Shown here: positions 27,901 through 41,316 of the stretch, in pieces
How the letters are laid out: every line of letters starts with the position of its first letter
How positions within the stretch are numbered: position 1 is the stretch's first letter
NCBI RefSeq assembly: GCF_001949145.1
Contig: NW_019091360.1
Location: 2,602,864 to 2,664,863 of the forward strand
Direction of reading: 5' to 3'
Source of the DNA: Acanthaster planci
Lineage: Eukaryota; Echinodermata; Asteroidea; Valvatida; Acanthasteridae
Length of the DNA: 62,000 bases
Translations under genes and position numbers: made by a program
The notes under the pieces: generated by a model
Database searches by the model: none
The model's input: only the letters and a program-made list of their open reading frames with translations
Told to the model about the DNA's origin: nothing

Positions 27901-29828
27901 GGTGCAGGTACCGTCTTCGCCAATCAGTTCCGGCTTTCTGCACCTGCCGTCCTTCGGGTGCACCTCAATCAGAAACTGGACGGGGATGCGGCTGAGCGGA
28001 GTGCTGGGGTCGGAAGGGGAGTAGTCCTCGATCATCAGCGCCACGGCGTAGGTGCCGGCCGGGTTGCGCCGGTTGAACGTGATCTTGCAAGTGTCCTGCA
28101 AAATGAGGGAAACCGATTAAACAGCGTTTCAGTGCATTTGGAATAATACTGTTGTAGTTCTACGTATCAAAAATATCCATTCAGACTTAAGCCATGGTTA
28201 AATAACGTATTGAACATCGTGTTAGGAAACGTCAGGCGAAAGTGTGACGAACCTCCTCGAGGATCGCGCCTTTTTTCGTCCTGTCAGCATTTACGTAAAG
28301 CTCCCCACAGATGTCTCCATCGTCGTCATTACACTCATTCCTGTTAGGGTCGGTCCATCGACAACGCAACATATCACCGTCCGCGTCCCAAGCTACAATG
28401 AAAGACGACAAATTAAAGTATGATCAGGAAATGAAAAATCATTAATGACCCAACCCTATAAACCTGCATGTAATCATTTCCTGGAGGCTGGAAAAATGAA
28501 GGGAACTTACATTATCCACTTTGGGCTGGAGTGGTGTGTAATGGTGTTTATATCAAAGAGTGATTAAGTTAACTAATTTTATATATTTCGAAATTCTGCA
28601 ACAGGCAATCGATGTCAAGGGTGTCGACTAGCTTTATATAAAACATCTGCTACAAATAAAATTAATTTTCTCCAATTAAGGCGGGGTTCAGGGAACCGTT
28701 TCGACAGCAATCTCACCTCTGATGTAGCGCGTGTACTTGCATCCGCGGTACAACCTGTACACGGGGAAACTACCAGCAACGGGCGGGCTGTTCGGCCGGC
28801 CGGTGTCCGGTCGCGGGGAGATATCTATGGTGGACACCATGTTCCAGCCTCTGCCGTTCCCCTGGTCGTTGCCGTTGTTGGCCACTGTGGTCGGCCAGCA
28901 GCACTCCTTGAAGCTATACGAGAAGGTTGAAAACGGGGAGATCATTTTGGTTAATTTCTATCCTCAAGGACTGTTAACTGTTCGTCTCTGAAACTACGAA
29001 TCGGCATTCAATGCATCACTAGATATTAATAATGTACTTTAAGTGTGCACTAAATGTATCAGTCACGAAAAGAAAACTAAAGAATGTAAATTTAAGTGCA
29101 ATTATTTTCATGGTGTGAAAGACGTTTTAATGACGTGACAGACGTTACAGCTTAATAAAAAAAGATGCAAAATCGTCGATGGCTGTATAGAAATTGGAAA
29201 ATATTATCGACAAGAATGATTTCTCTAGACAAGAATGATTTCTCTAGACAAGAATGATTTCTCTAGACAAGAATGATTTCTCTAGACAAGAATGATTTCT
29301 CTCTTACTTGACATCAACTCTAGTTTGCCCTGGCTCCAGTGTGTAAGGCATGATGAAGTAGCCAGCGGACCAGTCCATAGCATCATCGTAGTCCGTGCAT
29401 ATGTATTTGGCCCACGAGATCCACTGGCCGTCTACCCGGAACGAACCCTCTGTGTTCAGCACCGATCGGTCTTCGATAGCCTGGTCAGTACACTGATTGT
29501 GGAGATAGCCGTTCGTGTAATGGTGTCTGAAGTTCAGACGGTAGAATACATTCACCTGAAAAGAAAGACGAAAGCGTGACTTTGAAAAATTTTGACCATA
29601 TACTATAGAAGTTTAATTCGGTGTAGTTCTGTTTTCAGTCTAAACAAATGTATCACAAGCGAGCGTTTTTTTTTTATAACCAAATCGACATTTACTTACG
29701 TTGTTTGGGTTGTTCTCGTCTGCTTTCCATGTTATGGAACCTCCTTTGTAATGACCAACATTCCTGTTAGCCAAGAGCTCAATGAATGAGCTTGCTATGC
29801 AGATTGAAAAAAGCAAAACAGCCCTCAT
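21952..29828 (-). CDS. ZP-domain single-pass membrane protein with six tandem Ig-like (Big_5/SbsA-like) repeats
   Basis: Eighteen exons on the minus strand join in frame to 1510 codons: 29828-29700, 29555-29308, 28913-28717, 28392-28253, 28095-27836, 27603-27401, 27192-27086, 26933-26577, 26415-26050, 25871-25506, 25329-24964, 24757-24386, 24151-23902, 23746-23517, 23396-22984, 22789-22684, 22559-22295, 22106-21952. The first in-frame ATG gives a signal peptide (MRAVLLFSICIASSFIELLA). Residues about 24-395 are a Cys-rich ectodomain of Ig-like/cadherin-like folds (WDADGDMLRCRW). About 395-1121 hold six Ig-like repeats with the signature RVDEGA...S..C...EW.F.F. A ZP domain follows (about 1125-1395), then RRKR (1429-1432), a consensus furin site, and a helix at about 1473-1492 with a short basic tail. 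ZP proteins polymerise after release at the furin site; matrix or egg-coat assembly is therefore plausible, but tissue and partner are unknown. Confidence 0.93.
22295..23746 (-). other. ZP domain, cleavage-site and linker exons
   Basis: Four exons (23746-23517, 23396-22984, 22789-22684, 22559-22295). ZP-N features are the opening ADCRENFMQTF, the conserved THYVIGTSYDACQT and paired cysteines; ZP-C features are FEGRVTCDGNCDLMIDNCWA, TKGCPVDDTVV and VYVHCDMRICDVND. The Pro/Ser-rich stretch after the last cysteines ends in QRRKRD. In ZP proteins this basic site is cleaved to release the ectodomain for polymerisation; that is family knowledge, not shown here. Confidence 0.9.
23902..27192 (-). other. 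Tandem array of one-exon Ig-like repeat units
   Basis: Seven consecutive exons encode six repeats whose boundaries are offset from the exons: each exon ends with the first strand of the next repeat (YNKEV, FNKQ or YNKP) and starts with IQK/IRK. All junctions within the array are phase 0. Exon lengths are 357, 366, 366, 366 and 372 bases, flanked by a 107-base first and a 250-base truncated last exon. The phase symmetry allows repeat gain and loss without frameshift. The pattern (initial PxxSxPxPG, then V.V.G.TLSF.LP, then VDEGA) resembles the SbsA/Big_5 Ig-like family. Confidence 0.85.
29209..29303. repeat. 19-bp minisatellite, five copies, abutting a splice donor
   Basis: Five head-to-tail copies of gacaagaatgatttctcta; the first four are identical and the last differs only in its final base. 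The array sits in intron 2 of the ZP gene. The donor of exon 29555-29308 (gtaagaga on the minus strand) is at 29307-29306, so the array begins at about intron position +5. Confidence 0.95.
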
Positions 29829-29984
29829 GATGCTGGCTTTGCAACAGCCGCCAAAAACTTGAAGTTGCTTTCCACAAATAATACAAGTCGCTCTCAGTGT
29901 ATACGGTACCACGAATCTTCACCCACTGTTGCTGTTGTTCTTTGGTGCCTATCGCTTGTTGTGACCTAACCTACTGCTGACAGA

Positions 29985-29993
29985 CTTTATATA
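29985..29993 (-). promoter_or_regulatory. TATA box of the ZP gene
   Basis: The minus strand reads TATATAAAG about 155-165 bases upstream of the ATG at 29828. With a start site roughly 30 bases downstream, the 5' UTR would be about 125 bases and unspliced. This is a consensus match only. Confidence 0.5.
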
Positions 29994-32900
29994 TCCTTTC
30001 CAGTGACCCACTTCAGACCACCTGCCCAGCAAAAGTTACGATCACAGCCACCGGAAGGCTGTTTATTATTTACGTAGGTGTTGGGCCCGCCAAAAAACAT
30101 ATCACTTTTCTTTCCCCTAGATTTCTGTTAGTCTGTCTGTTGTCAAGGCCGCATGCAACCGCATTCCATAGTAACTGACGTGGGAGAACTAGTAGATCAT
30201 GAATATCGAATAAGTTTCGAGGAACCAACTGGGGCACAAGACGGCAGATGACGCGACGGAAGTTGACGCGACCGTAAGCAAGCAGCCAATTGCTTAACTC
30301 TAAATCCATGACGTAGCGGGATGTCTGCTGCATAATGCATAACTAGAACTCAGCAAGGAGCCAACCACAAGCCGTCCAGACAAGTGGGCTCGTAGCTTCC
30401 AGATCCCATTCACAAAAAATGCTACGAAACCACTGTCACGTGCAAGGACGGAAAGTCCTTATAAGGTACTGGCAACTTTCCAAAAATAAGTTTCCAGGCA
30501 TCTGGAAAAATAATCCGCGGGGTCAGAAAGGTTGACAACCTAGTGTGATGAGTTACTGCTCGAGACTGCGTCTTGGCAGTTTCAGTCAAGGGCATGTAAA
30601 CGTCGTGCGTTTACCCCACTGGGCCAATTTAAACACCTGAATCACTGCTTCAACCCTTCAAGGTGGGACGTTCAGAGAACAGAAGCTGCTGCAAAGAATG
30701 AAAGCCTTTATGGTACACATACTTTCTGCAAGTACTACTTGAAGGTTTTTTAGAATCTTTGCAAGCAAGATTCTTCTCAGTCAATATTTATTTTCATGAC
30801 GAACACTTCCTGGTGCTGAGGCTAAACAAGTTAATTGTGAGATTATTTGCATTGAAAGCCGCACGTGTTTGCATGTGTATACACGAACCATCAGCCTTGG
30901 TTGAACTCACAACACAAGTAAAACTAATTTTTTTTCCATCGCTTGTCTTTCGTAATGACGGGAAGGTACATGAGTGTTTCCAAGACCTTTTTGGCTCATT
31001 AATTTTGTTTTAAGAGAAAAGGGTTAGCGTTTTTTATAAGTAATTAATTTTGTGAAATCGGACGTTTTTAAATATTGAAATGGTATATATTTTACGAAAC
31101 GTTTCTTTTAGTTAGCATGTCTTGAATATTTCTCGGTCAACGGGAGCCCTGCTTATTGAGAATAGATGTGAAGATTATGTGTCAATGGGAACCACGAGTA
31201 ACCATTAGATAGCAATATAGGAGCGCCACGTATGCTTCAACTTACCACACAACATTTTAATCTGAACTTGAAGAAAATGAGAAATTACGACCGCACAATC
31301 GTGTTGACAATTTCACCCAAAACATATGCGCCGAAATCTTCGCCTGGTTCTGACAGATATCTGTATCACCATTATACGCTGTTTCAAAGAAGCTTAAAAG
31401 TCAAGTTTGGATTTGCTTTGACGACGTGTCCGGAGGAGACCTCGAGGCAGGTCAAGCTGTGGTCAACGGGACAGACCACTAAACATTCCAATGACCGAAC
31501 GACTGATGCCCCGTTAGCCTCAAAATACAAGCCGGACGGCGCCGTGCGTTGCCGCAAACATAAAAGCAAGGCTGTGACCATCAGTTCGTTGGGAAAGTAA
31601 TTATTATGACACCCGTACGGACAGACTTATCATAACCAATTAGCCGACCTATGAAACTAATATGGAGGAAAACCTTTGTCTCATATGATGCCCTCTAATG
31701 GTCTTCGAATTTGAAATTGAAAACTGCAACCAACCCAGACGTAGGCGTACATGTAGAGAGGGCGTGTAGTGTTCGTTCGTGTACAGTGTATTACTGTCCA
31801 CAGCCCACCCGGTGATTGTCTTGTGTATTTCCGGCTTTCGTCTCCCAAACTGAGTTATTAAATAGGCGACGTTCTCATTAAATCTTGTACAGGGTTACGT
31901 GAGGTTATCCACTATAACTAATCATGAACAAATTGACAGGACAAAATAAGAAAGCAATGTGCTTTAAAAAGGGTTTCTACTTTGATCATTTATAGAGGCT
32001 TTACGTGATAGCCATCTCGCAGGGAAGTTCTTTTCTTCCACAGGGAAACCTCCTTTATGCATACCCTGTGGAACAGAAACACTGGTCTGCAAGATGGCAG
32101 CCATGCAAACCCTCTATTGAGGCAGTCTGTTACTAAATTTCTTCCATATAGCTACATGAAAAGATACTATGATCAATAAGATTCTAAACGGCAATATCGT
32201 CACAACGGCAATTTAATAAAGTTTCTTTGGAAGGTAAAAGAGAACATGTGAAAAAATCCAACGAGACGAAAACATTTCTTAAGTTTTTATATGCATAAAC
32301 CTATTTATGCCCACAGCTTTTCTCAAAGATGTTAACACAAGAGACTAAACAAGAATAAAATATTTTCTTGAGGGCCGGGTTTCCAGTAACGTGACGTAAT
32401 ACACAACCATACTCCATATGATACAAAATCAAACAAAACAAACTAGAGGAAGAAGAGACGCCCGTCTCAAATTAATGAAAACAGTAAGGGAGGAGGCAAA
32501 ATCTTAACGCCCCAAACAAACATAAACCCACTAAAAGTCTAGACGCCGCCTCTGTGGGGAGTTCGACACGCGGTCAAGCCGTTGAATTTCTTGTGTTCCT
32601 TTCACTATGTGTTAGCGTCTTATCTTAAAACAATACTTTGTTCTGTCAAGACAGACATTTTTAATCACCTGATGCCCGCGACACCAGGATATCGTTGCAA
32701 ATACAGAAACCGCTAAACAAACACTTCCGAAGGCAATAGTTTCCTTTAGATTATTGCGGACGGTAGTAGTGGAACATTATGTGTATACTTTCCTCTGAAA
32801 AACAGATTAAAGCAAGCCCAGGAATTCAAGCTTAGGATCGGTCGAGCCTCCCCTCGAAATCCCATTCAAAATCTGTGCTTCCAAGGACAGGTTCATATTC

Positions 32901-35900
32901 CCTGCCCACAAAATGATTGTAACCGCTACCTGCGCCCCGAAACTGGACCATCTTGCGAACCGAATGTTTCCTTTTAGCGAAACGATGGCGGGCGCAAGGA
33001 AAGAGTGGCACCGTGTTTCCGCGACCAAGCCGTACCGGCGTTCCGCGCGCCAACACGGATATCCTAAAGAAACCCCGACGTGGTCATATAACTGACCTAC
33101 TTTCGTTCACCGGACTTACTCTAGAGGAAAAAATGTGGTCGAACAGGACGCTGTCGTATCCCCATGAGGGGGATGTTAATAACTTTCTATCCGATTTTGT
33201 CCTTGCACTTTTCCCTGCTCGTCCTCCAGATTGTTGAGCCGACACTGATTTTTTTCACTCGGTTTTCTCTCACGTCTGACATTAATTGTATATTTTGCTT
33301 GGGGTTACAGGATTTGGCTGGTGTAGTGGGGGTTGAGGGTTTAAAATGATTCTTTGAGATGCCTTTCCATTTTGGTATCACTTTTCTGAGGTCGCTAAAG
33401 GTTTCCTTGGCGAAACACCATCATAGGCCGCGTCAGAATTTCTTGGCTGCGGCCGTAAGAAAAACTAAGCACGAGTCTACTGTGGTGGCCGGCCGCAAGC
33501 AGTTCCCATAGAACTGTGTGTAATTTAAAGCCGCTACTAATTGGCAATGTCAGAGCTGTGACGATCCTCGCTCCAAAGAACAGCAAACTGCTGCAATAAA
33601 TCTCTTGCCTCTGTGGTCCGAGTTTGCCATCTGAGCCAAAACCTAGGCCTATATAGCTTCAAAGCTGAAATTAATGGCGCTGTTAATTACTTGACGATTA
33701 TTCACTAGCTGCCTTTTAACATCGTGTTCTCCGGGTTCAGTTTATATGGTTTGCACAGTTCATCTGGGAAAGTGTCAGACTATTAATAGTTGCAGTGCTC
33801 TTCCGCACTTTCAGAAACATCCATCTTGCTATCAGGCAAAAGTGATTAAACTTTTAAGCCATCGCTGTGAATGATTCCTTTTGCATATTAGGCCTATATT
33901 CAGCGAAATATTCCACGGGGTCCGTGATGGGGAACATATCCCTCGGTTGAAAGTTGGATCGCCCCCGTGTTCCTAATCCCACTTGCCGCCCTCTTTCTTT
34001 GGATCAAAATGAAGAATATTTCGGTTGTGGTATAAATCTGACGAGATGTGGCAGTCAATCACAGTCAACTCATCGTGTGATGATTTAATCCGAAACTGGT
34101 GTTTTCCCCCGAACCATCTCTGAAGTCTGTGCGTCAAGAATGTACGGCAGTTTTGAAATTGTGCCGATTCTGGATGTTCCTATTACTGGGGAGAAGACTA
34201 GTGGGTGTTGCTATAGGCAGGGTGGGGGTGGGGGGTTGAATCTGTGTTCTTTTCTCCCCTGGCATACACATGGAACTCATCTATGCCGGCATGACTTTAT
34301 TCAACCCTGAAGGACTATATAGAGGCAGGGGCGTAATCCGCCGCTGTGTATATTTTCTCCAATATCGTCACAATGTTTGTTTTAATCGAGTCGCACATTT
34401 GACACTAATAGGCCTATGTCTGACAGTCTTATTGAGACCAGTTGTTATGGAAGTCGGACAAACCTGTCTCATCGTGCAAACTGTCACTTTTTTGAGACAC
34501 ATTGGCTGAAAACTTTGAATTTTTAAGTATATAACTTTACGTGCATGCCAAGTTTTAAAAAGATTGGTCACAGGGACAACCGAGATCTTTGGGGAGGAAT
34601 CCGCCGCAGAGGGTCCAACGTGTGGTGTTAACACCCTTGGTATCTATACGGGGCAACACTACAGTGATGCTTCCTTTACTTTTTCACCACAGTTTTTGTC
34701 AATTCTGCAGTGTTCAAAAGAATACATGTACGCCTATTTGCGTGCTGGCCGCTGTCTAGTGCGTCTCTTCGTTTACAGTTTTGTCTATTTGTCTATCTGC
34801 CCTTTTAAAAGTAGATAAATTACCATCGCAATTCATGTATCACTTGCACTATACATGACTGATAACAAGAAACCGCCCAAGCGACTGAACAGGGCGGATT
34901 CCCCCCCCCCCTTTCTGTACGTCTCTAGAGAAAGCAGGTATTTGTCACAGGAAGAGGGGCCAGTGTGAGCCAGACGCTACGGTGTGGAGTGGAAATGCAC
35001 GAATGCGTAACCATAAACGACAGGATATATCTATTTGTCATTACCATTTGACATTCCGGGAACTTCTTTGAGGAATTCAGACTTCTAGACTTCTGTCCTG
35101 TGACACTTTAGATGAGTTTCGGATGGGGGGGGGGTGGTGACCCGATTCATTATAGCAACGGACTTCCCTTAAAAGACCCAAATGAGAAAAATTTCTTACA
35201 TACGATTTATGCAACGTAATATTCTTGTCTATTGAAATCTATTTGATATTCATGTGGGTTAAACGTACTGAAAGGTGCCTTTTTGAATAGCTGAAGGCAT
35301 TGTTGCTGTGCTGTTAATCAGGCAATCAAGACACCGTTCATTTTATTGGTTTCTCAGTTGAAAATTGCGAAAGCAAAATCTGCTTTTTGGAGACATTTCT
35401 GATTAAAGGTTGCTCATTAGTTTATTGCAAGCACATACACAGCAATGGATAAGCAAGAAAATGCAACTTAGGCCGGTAGAAGTATTCATTAGCAAAAAAC
35501 AAAATGGCGCCCCTATACCCTTAAAAAGAGCACATAATAATTGGAAATAAGGATACTTGGGACACAAAGCTGCATTTTCAAGGGACTGTATAAATAGCCA
35601 TTGCATGGATCCTTTAATATTTCGGAGAATAGTCTTTTTGCATCACACTTGAAAAAAGCATCTTTTGGGGATCTTACTTTATCCAAATAACCCATAAAAC
35701 AAAACAAAACTTGACATGTCACTGGCCTGTTACACTTTGCCGGTACCAGCTCGTTCATTCTCTCGTTTCCGTCAGGAGGTTGTGCCGAGACTGCGGCTAA
35801 ACTGACCGCGCTGGGACAGTTATACAAACATGAGAGCTTCGATTGAGTCTGGATTCCGCGGTCAGCAACCCTCGGACAACGGCTCCTGGCTTAGTGTCGT

Positions 35901-37275
35901 GAAATCAAGTCGTGCATGCCTAAACAGAACCATCGCGCGAGGTTTGTATAGCAGTTTCCCTCCATAAATACGGTCCCCGCAACCCATTTGGACATACAAG
36001 AAAGGATTTCCTGAGTATACGTCTATATAAGATATTTTAGGTCTATCAGACGTTCGGGGGGGGGTTGTCCTAGTCTTGGCCCAAGACGTCAGTGATCGAT
36101 AGTTGTTTTATTTCTGTTGAAGAGCGCCCTCGCACAACTAGTTTTTACTTACTCTCGAGCTGACGCACAGTCTAATTATGAGTCATTAGGGGGCGCACTA
36201 TGCACGGTGTCCGCTATCAAGCACTAACGTCTTGAAACTAAGACTAGGGTTGTCCATAAAGTACACACGCAGGGGAAAGGAGTACACCAACTTGATCTGA
36301 CCAACGCCACCAGGCTGAAATTTAAAGTGTACACATGCGGGTAGAGAGCCCCCCATACTTGGTATGCATGAGATCAATCCTGTCTATCGACAGGGCATAA
36401 TAGCATTGTCGTCGAGTATCGCAATATCTTCAAAAAGGGATTTCTTTTGTCTCTGCTATCCCGCCATTTCAGAGTTGAGGCAGTTATACGATCCCTCTCG
36501 CAGCTAACCAAGTGGGGTTGTGCATTTACGGGTAGTTTAAACGATTGGAGTTTAAACGAAGGAAGAAATACGTCAAACAAATTAAAAAACCTTGTGTGTA
36601 CCGTCCACTTACAATTTGGTGCCATTTGACATACTCATGAAAATGGCCTCAACCTTCAGCCATTTTTTTTCTAGTCCAAAGTAATGGTAACTTGGGCTTT
36701 ACGCGTGGACAGCAGCAGAGAAAAATTGACATAAAATTCTGGAGCATTTTTTAGGAATGTTGGTTCCAAATTCACATGGTCAGTCTTGAGCAATCTAAGC
36801 GGCAAACTCGAGGCAGAACTTTTCTTGAGGAGAAGGTGAGACGAGGCCTAACATTTGTTTTCAAATTGACCCCGATATTTTCGGCCTTGAGTGACTCCGG
36901 GATCATAAAACGTCGCCCCTGTCGACGAAAATACTCACAATCGAGGCTATCAAAGTTACCAGACTACGTGATCTCGCTGGGCGTTATTGTAACCAATCGG
37001 AAATAAATTCATTCAGGCAGCACAGTCACTGACAAAAATGATCGAGTCGAAGGTTGTTCACGTCAGGGGCGTACACGTACACGACACAAGTGGGACGCTA
37101 GCGCTGATGTGGTTACGCCACGTGACAGCCACCCGCCGAGGTTGTCTGATTTGTGGCCAAGATCAGTGGTCGATGTCGCCGCACGATTCCAGATGATTAA
37201 TAAATTTCTCTGTTACTTTCATAGCATAAGTTGCCTACTTTCCGTGGTTTGAAGACTTGCAAGTCCGTAGGCAAC

Positions 37276-37323
37276 ATGTTGCCCTGTATGTTGCCCTGTA
37301 TGTTGCCCTGTATGTTACCCTGT
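37276..37323. repeat. 12-bp tandem repeat, four copies
   Basis: Four copies of atgttgccctgt, the last with one substitution (atgttaccctgt). Confidence 0.9.
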
Positions 37324-40300
37324 AGGGGGCACGTACACTGCAATTTGTTCGAAGCAGCCCCCTTAAAGATTTCTCACCCTCCTCTGTTCCGTGAGACTTT
37401 CATATAATTGACAAACAATATTCCAAAGTAATGACGACATTACATTAGATATGCGTTCATTATGGGAAACTTTTTGTCAAGAAAATTGGTGGTAGCTTAA
37501 TTAATTCACGAGCATGAAGAGAACATGCTAGATATGAAGTGTGTAATAAATCAATTCAAATTTGTTCATTTCTGTATCATTAATGCTGTGTCCCCCGTAG
37601 TTATACACGTATATGCATTTCTACTTCATGGTGAATTGGAAATTGTAAGTATTTAGTTCTTTCAAATGATCATTTCATACCAATGCGATTACATTTTCTA
37701 ACGAATGCCCTGTTTACCAATTTTCTATCGCTGGGCAAAGATACAAATAAATGACCCCAAAGAACTCTGCATTCGTGATGCATCATACATTTCCATTACC
37801 TATGAGAAGTTACGGCAGACCGATTCATCGCACCGTAATGACACTATTAGTCCCCATAAATAGTTTATGACAGCGATTAATGTGAACCCACACCTACATT
37901 TTGGAAACAGTTGCTGATAGAAAAATGCTTCGTTTGCTCAAAAAGCGAAGAGCAAGTTGATTGATTACACATAAATTTTCACGAAATTGAAACAAAACAA
38001 AGCACATGCTGTTTGTTGAACACACAATACAAAGTCACAGGCGCGTATGCTCAAGGCGCTTAAGTTCTACACCATATAGCGTCAAGAATGAAGTAAACTA
38101 TTCGGTCAAGAGCGTGGGCTTAGGTCTAAATCTGCTGGAATCTGATAAGATAAGTCGCCAAGTAAACAAACTCTGACTTGGAGATATAAAGGAATTATCA
38201 TGATTCATTATTTCTAGGTATAGGCTTGCAATGTGCACATGGTGATGGAATATGGGTGTGTGAAAGGTGAAGTTAGGTATATACTCGGTCGGAATCTCAC
38301 CATGTGTAGTTCATGTCTGGGATTATTTGAGATGGCCAATGAAGCAGAGTTTATGTGCAGCATTTTACTCAAGGAATCTCCTTCTATCGACTTCTCCCCC
38401 CCTTTTTGTTCTAAACTTACGCAAACCGGTTCACATTTGCAGTTAGACATAGTGAAAAATTAACTCCTGGCAGGAACTTTAAAGACAACAAAGACAAGAT
38501 GTTAGATCATTCCGGCGCTTAAAATCACGATGCTTGGCTGCACATGCGCACAGCGGTTTATGACTGACCAGCTCAGTAATAAAATCCAGTTCGACACAAC
38601 ATCTGGAACTTCAAGCAGAATCAAGAATTCATTTCCCAAGCAGACTCAAACCTCAAAGCTCATGACGGAAGGTTGTTATAAAAACATTAAACAGCACTTT
38701 ATCACCCGTATTTAATTACACGTTGGGCTTAATCACCATTATTTTAATCTGTCCTCGCTCAGTCGTATTGCCTCTCAAGTTCTCGTGTCAAACTGCTTTC
38801 AAAAGTGCAATCTCACTTTATGTCAGCACTCAACGTGAGAAGGCGGAAGACAACCTAATTTTTCCGAGTGATGAAGCGGATCCAATTATTTCTACCCCTT
38901 GGTTGTCAGACTGTGGTTAAAAGGTAAACAGACTTGTGTGTATACTGTCACTTTCAGGGGGACTTACTGACCGTGGCCGGGGGTCTTCAGGTGGTAAACC
39001 TTTGTTTGAGTCATCTTGGAGAAATCACAAACAACTTGCGAAAACAAGCAGCTAGAAGGGGCGTCTTGTGGGCCGGGGCCTCTGTAGGTGGATAGAACCA
39101 CAGAGAATAACAAAAAGTCAACAGAAAGTCTGTGACAAACATCAGTTGACTGAAAAAAGGAAGCCCCTTAAAATTCCTGAGTGTTGCTTCAGAATATAAA
39201 AATTCTTTAAATACATTTTCAGCTGCAGGTCTATGTATTTTTTATTTTTAGAATTACATAATCCATTTTCTTTATCTTCATGTTAACAACAGTTCCACAC
39301 TCTAATGCCCTCAAACTCGAGGAAAGCAATTTGATTCTTATGCCCAAGACAGAAGAGCGTGAATATCGAGCAGAGAGAGAGCTTAAATGGTCTCATTTAA
39401 TGATAACAGACAACGGGAAGAGCCACTGCAAAGCTCGTTTTTACTTTTGGGACCGTTTATCAGCCCGGTTCCCGTTCTATTTAAGTGTAATGAATCAAAT
39501 CGACTCAATCAATCCTGGACTTTATGTAATCATTGAACCATTAGGATCATATTTATAAATCGTGGTTAAAAGTCCCAAAACTAAAATTGTATGGTTATTG
39601 AGTTGACTTTCCCGTTGATGAACAAGGCACCAAGTTACTCCTTTTTCAACGACCGTCACGTTTTTAACCGATTTGATTCAACATTACAAAATAATGGCAA
39701 GGCCAAGTATGCTTGAACCAACAATCCTAACAACTTTAAAGTTCAAGTTTTGATGTATATGTATATATATGTGTGTGTGTTAATCGTGTTTAAAGTAATA
39801 TGGGTAGCACTAATTAACCTAATCGATATATCTACGCCCTTAGACGAAATAAGAACTAAACCTGAAGGTTTGAAATTGAAGGAAGTGTTTTTAAAACTCT
39901 CTCTACAAAGTGATCAAACTGACAACCAGGAAAGCTAGCTCAATTGCATCAATACTAGGCTGAATAAAGACCCTGCAGTGGCATTTAACTAGAATTAAAT
40001 TCACTCAAAACTAACTCGAATTTGCATCTCTCCTACACAAAGACCAAGCAACAGTTTCCAAAGCACAGTAACTGAAAAGAGGGATATTTCCTCCCACGTT
40101 TTCTGATGAACTGCCATGATAAAACCACAGCTATTTTTCATATCCATTCAGAACTTGTTTGTAATTGGTTGACAGGCATTAAATCCCGTAGGATCAACAA
40201 CAGCTCACCAAATTATGACCTGAAACTAACCGCTGATTAGTTGCTATGACAGGTGTGCGTGGGTGATCGACCAAATTAGAATGTGCAATGCGGCAGGCGG

Positions 40301-40890
40301 GTAAAATCCCTGAAGGCGTTTGGCTAAAGGTTTCTTGAATTAAACGTTGTTGTAGGTCTGTTTTATGCTGGGTGAACTTCAAGATACTGAGACGGTTCTG
40401 CCACTTGCTAAACACTTGGGCTAAGCGAGAAAGTAATTGTGATCATTTACAAGCTATGCGTGTACTTTCAGTACCCATTCCACAAAACTTTTACAACCGC
40501 CCCACATATTTCAGACAGAAAAAAAAGGTAAAATCCTCGGAACAGCGTATAAACGGCGCCCTCTCTTGATTCCTTTCGACTATGCGCTAAGCATTGTTGA
40601 CCGGATCTGGACGGAGGTCATAGTCGAAATGTACATGTACGTGTGCATGCATTGCTATGCACGTGTGCTGCTGCCGTGATGAAAAACATGACAATGAAGG
40701 ATTCGTAGATTTAAGGTAGGATTTCACTTCTGCACATGAACAGGATTTAAAAATTGACGTAACAAAATAACATAAGTATATCTACGATGTTTACTGTGGT
40801 TTGTCGTCCACCACGCCCCCATCCCACGAACGTTCACGGGACTTGGGACCGGGAGCACCGCACCGCGAACTGGAAGCGTAATTTTTTTTC

Positions 40891-41316
40891 CTACAGGAAG
40901 GTTAGGGGTAATTGTCATAATACGGGCGTGGTTAACTGCAAGCTAGCTCGATCAGGTTAGTGGACCCTTAGAAACTTAAGTGCTAATGTAAATGTCCGGC
41001 TTTACTTTCCTATTATAAAAACATCCTCCAAAATGCTCCAACCAACTTATTTTTCACCAAGAAAAAAATTACTACATCATGATGAGGAGTTCAAGCTGAA
41101 CCCTCGGCTTGTTTGTTTCAAAAAGTGTAACATGTATAACGCTCTTCTAACAGCACTACCATGCAAGTCGGCCAGAAAGGCAAGTTTGTTGTGTCTTATA
41201 CTTAAACGTTCTTTAACCCCATATATGATAATTGCCCCCAACTTTCCTAGATGAAAAACGCATGCGCAACGGTTAAGATACGCCCATTTTACTATAATTA
41301 CCCCTAACGTTCCTAG
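40891..41316. repeat. Three copies of an AATTACCCCTAAC-type motif
   Basis: The reverse complement of 40891-40918 contains caattacccctaaccttcct. Related sequences are at 41226-41250 (aattgcccccaactttccta) and 41291-41316 (aattacccctaacgttccta). The first copy is inverted relative to the other two. They may be ends of nested small transposons. Confidence 0.4.

Noticed and set aside
29209-29303. Regular direct repeats that could suggest a CRISPR array
   Set aside because: The copies are contiguous without spacers, and they lie in an intron of an animal gene; it is a minisatellite.
30070-30333. Minus-strand frame of 87 codons upstream of the ZP gene
   Set aside because: No recognisable family, and the ZP gene has its own TATA box downstream of it; not supported as an exon.
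31232-31600. Plus-strand frame of 122 codons
   Set aside because: No recognisable domain, no splice partners and ordinary base composition; probably chance.
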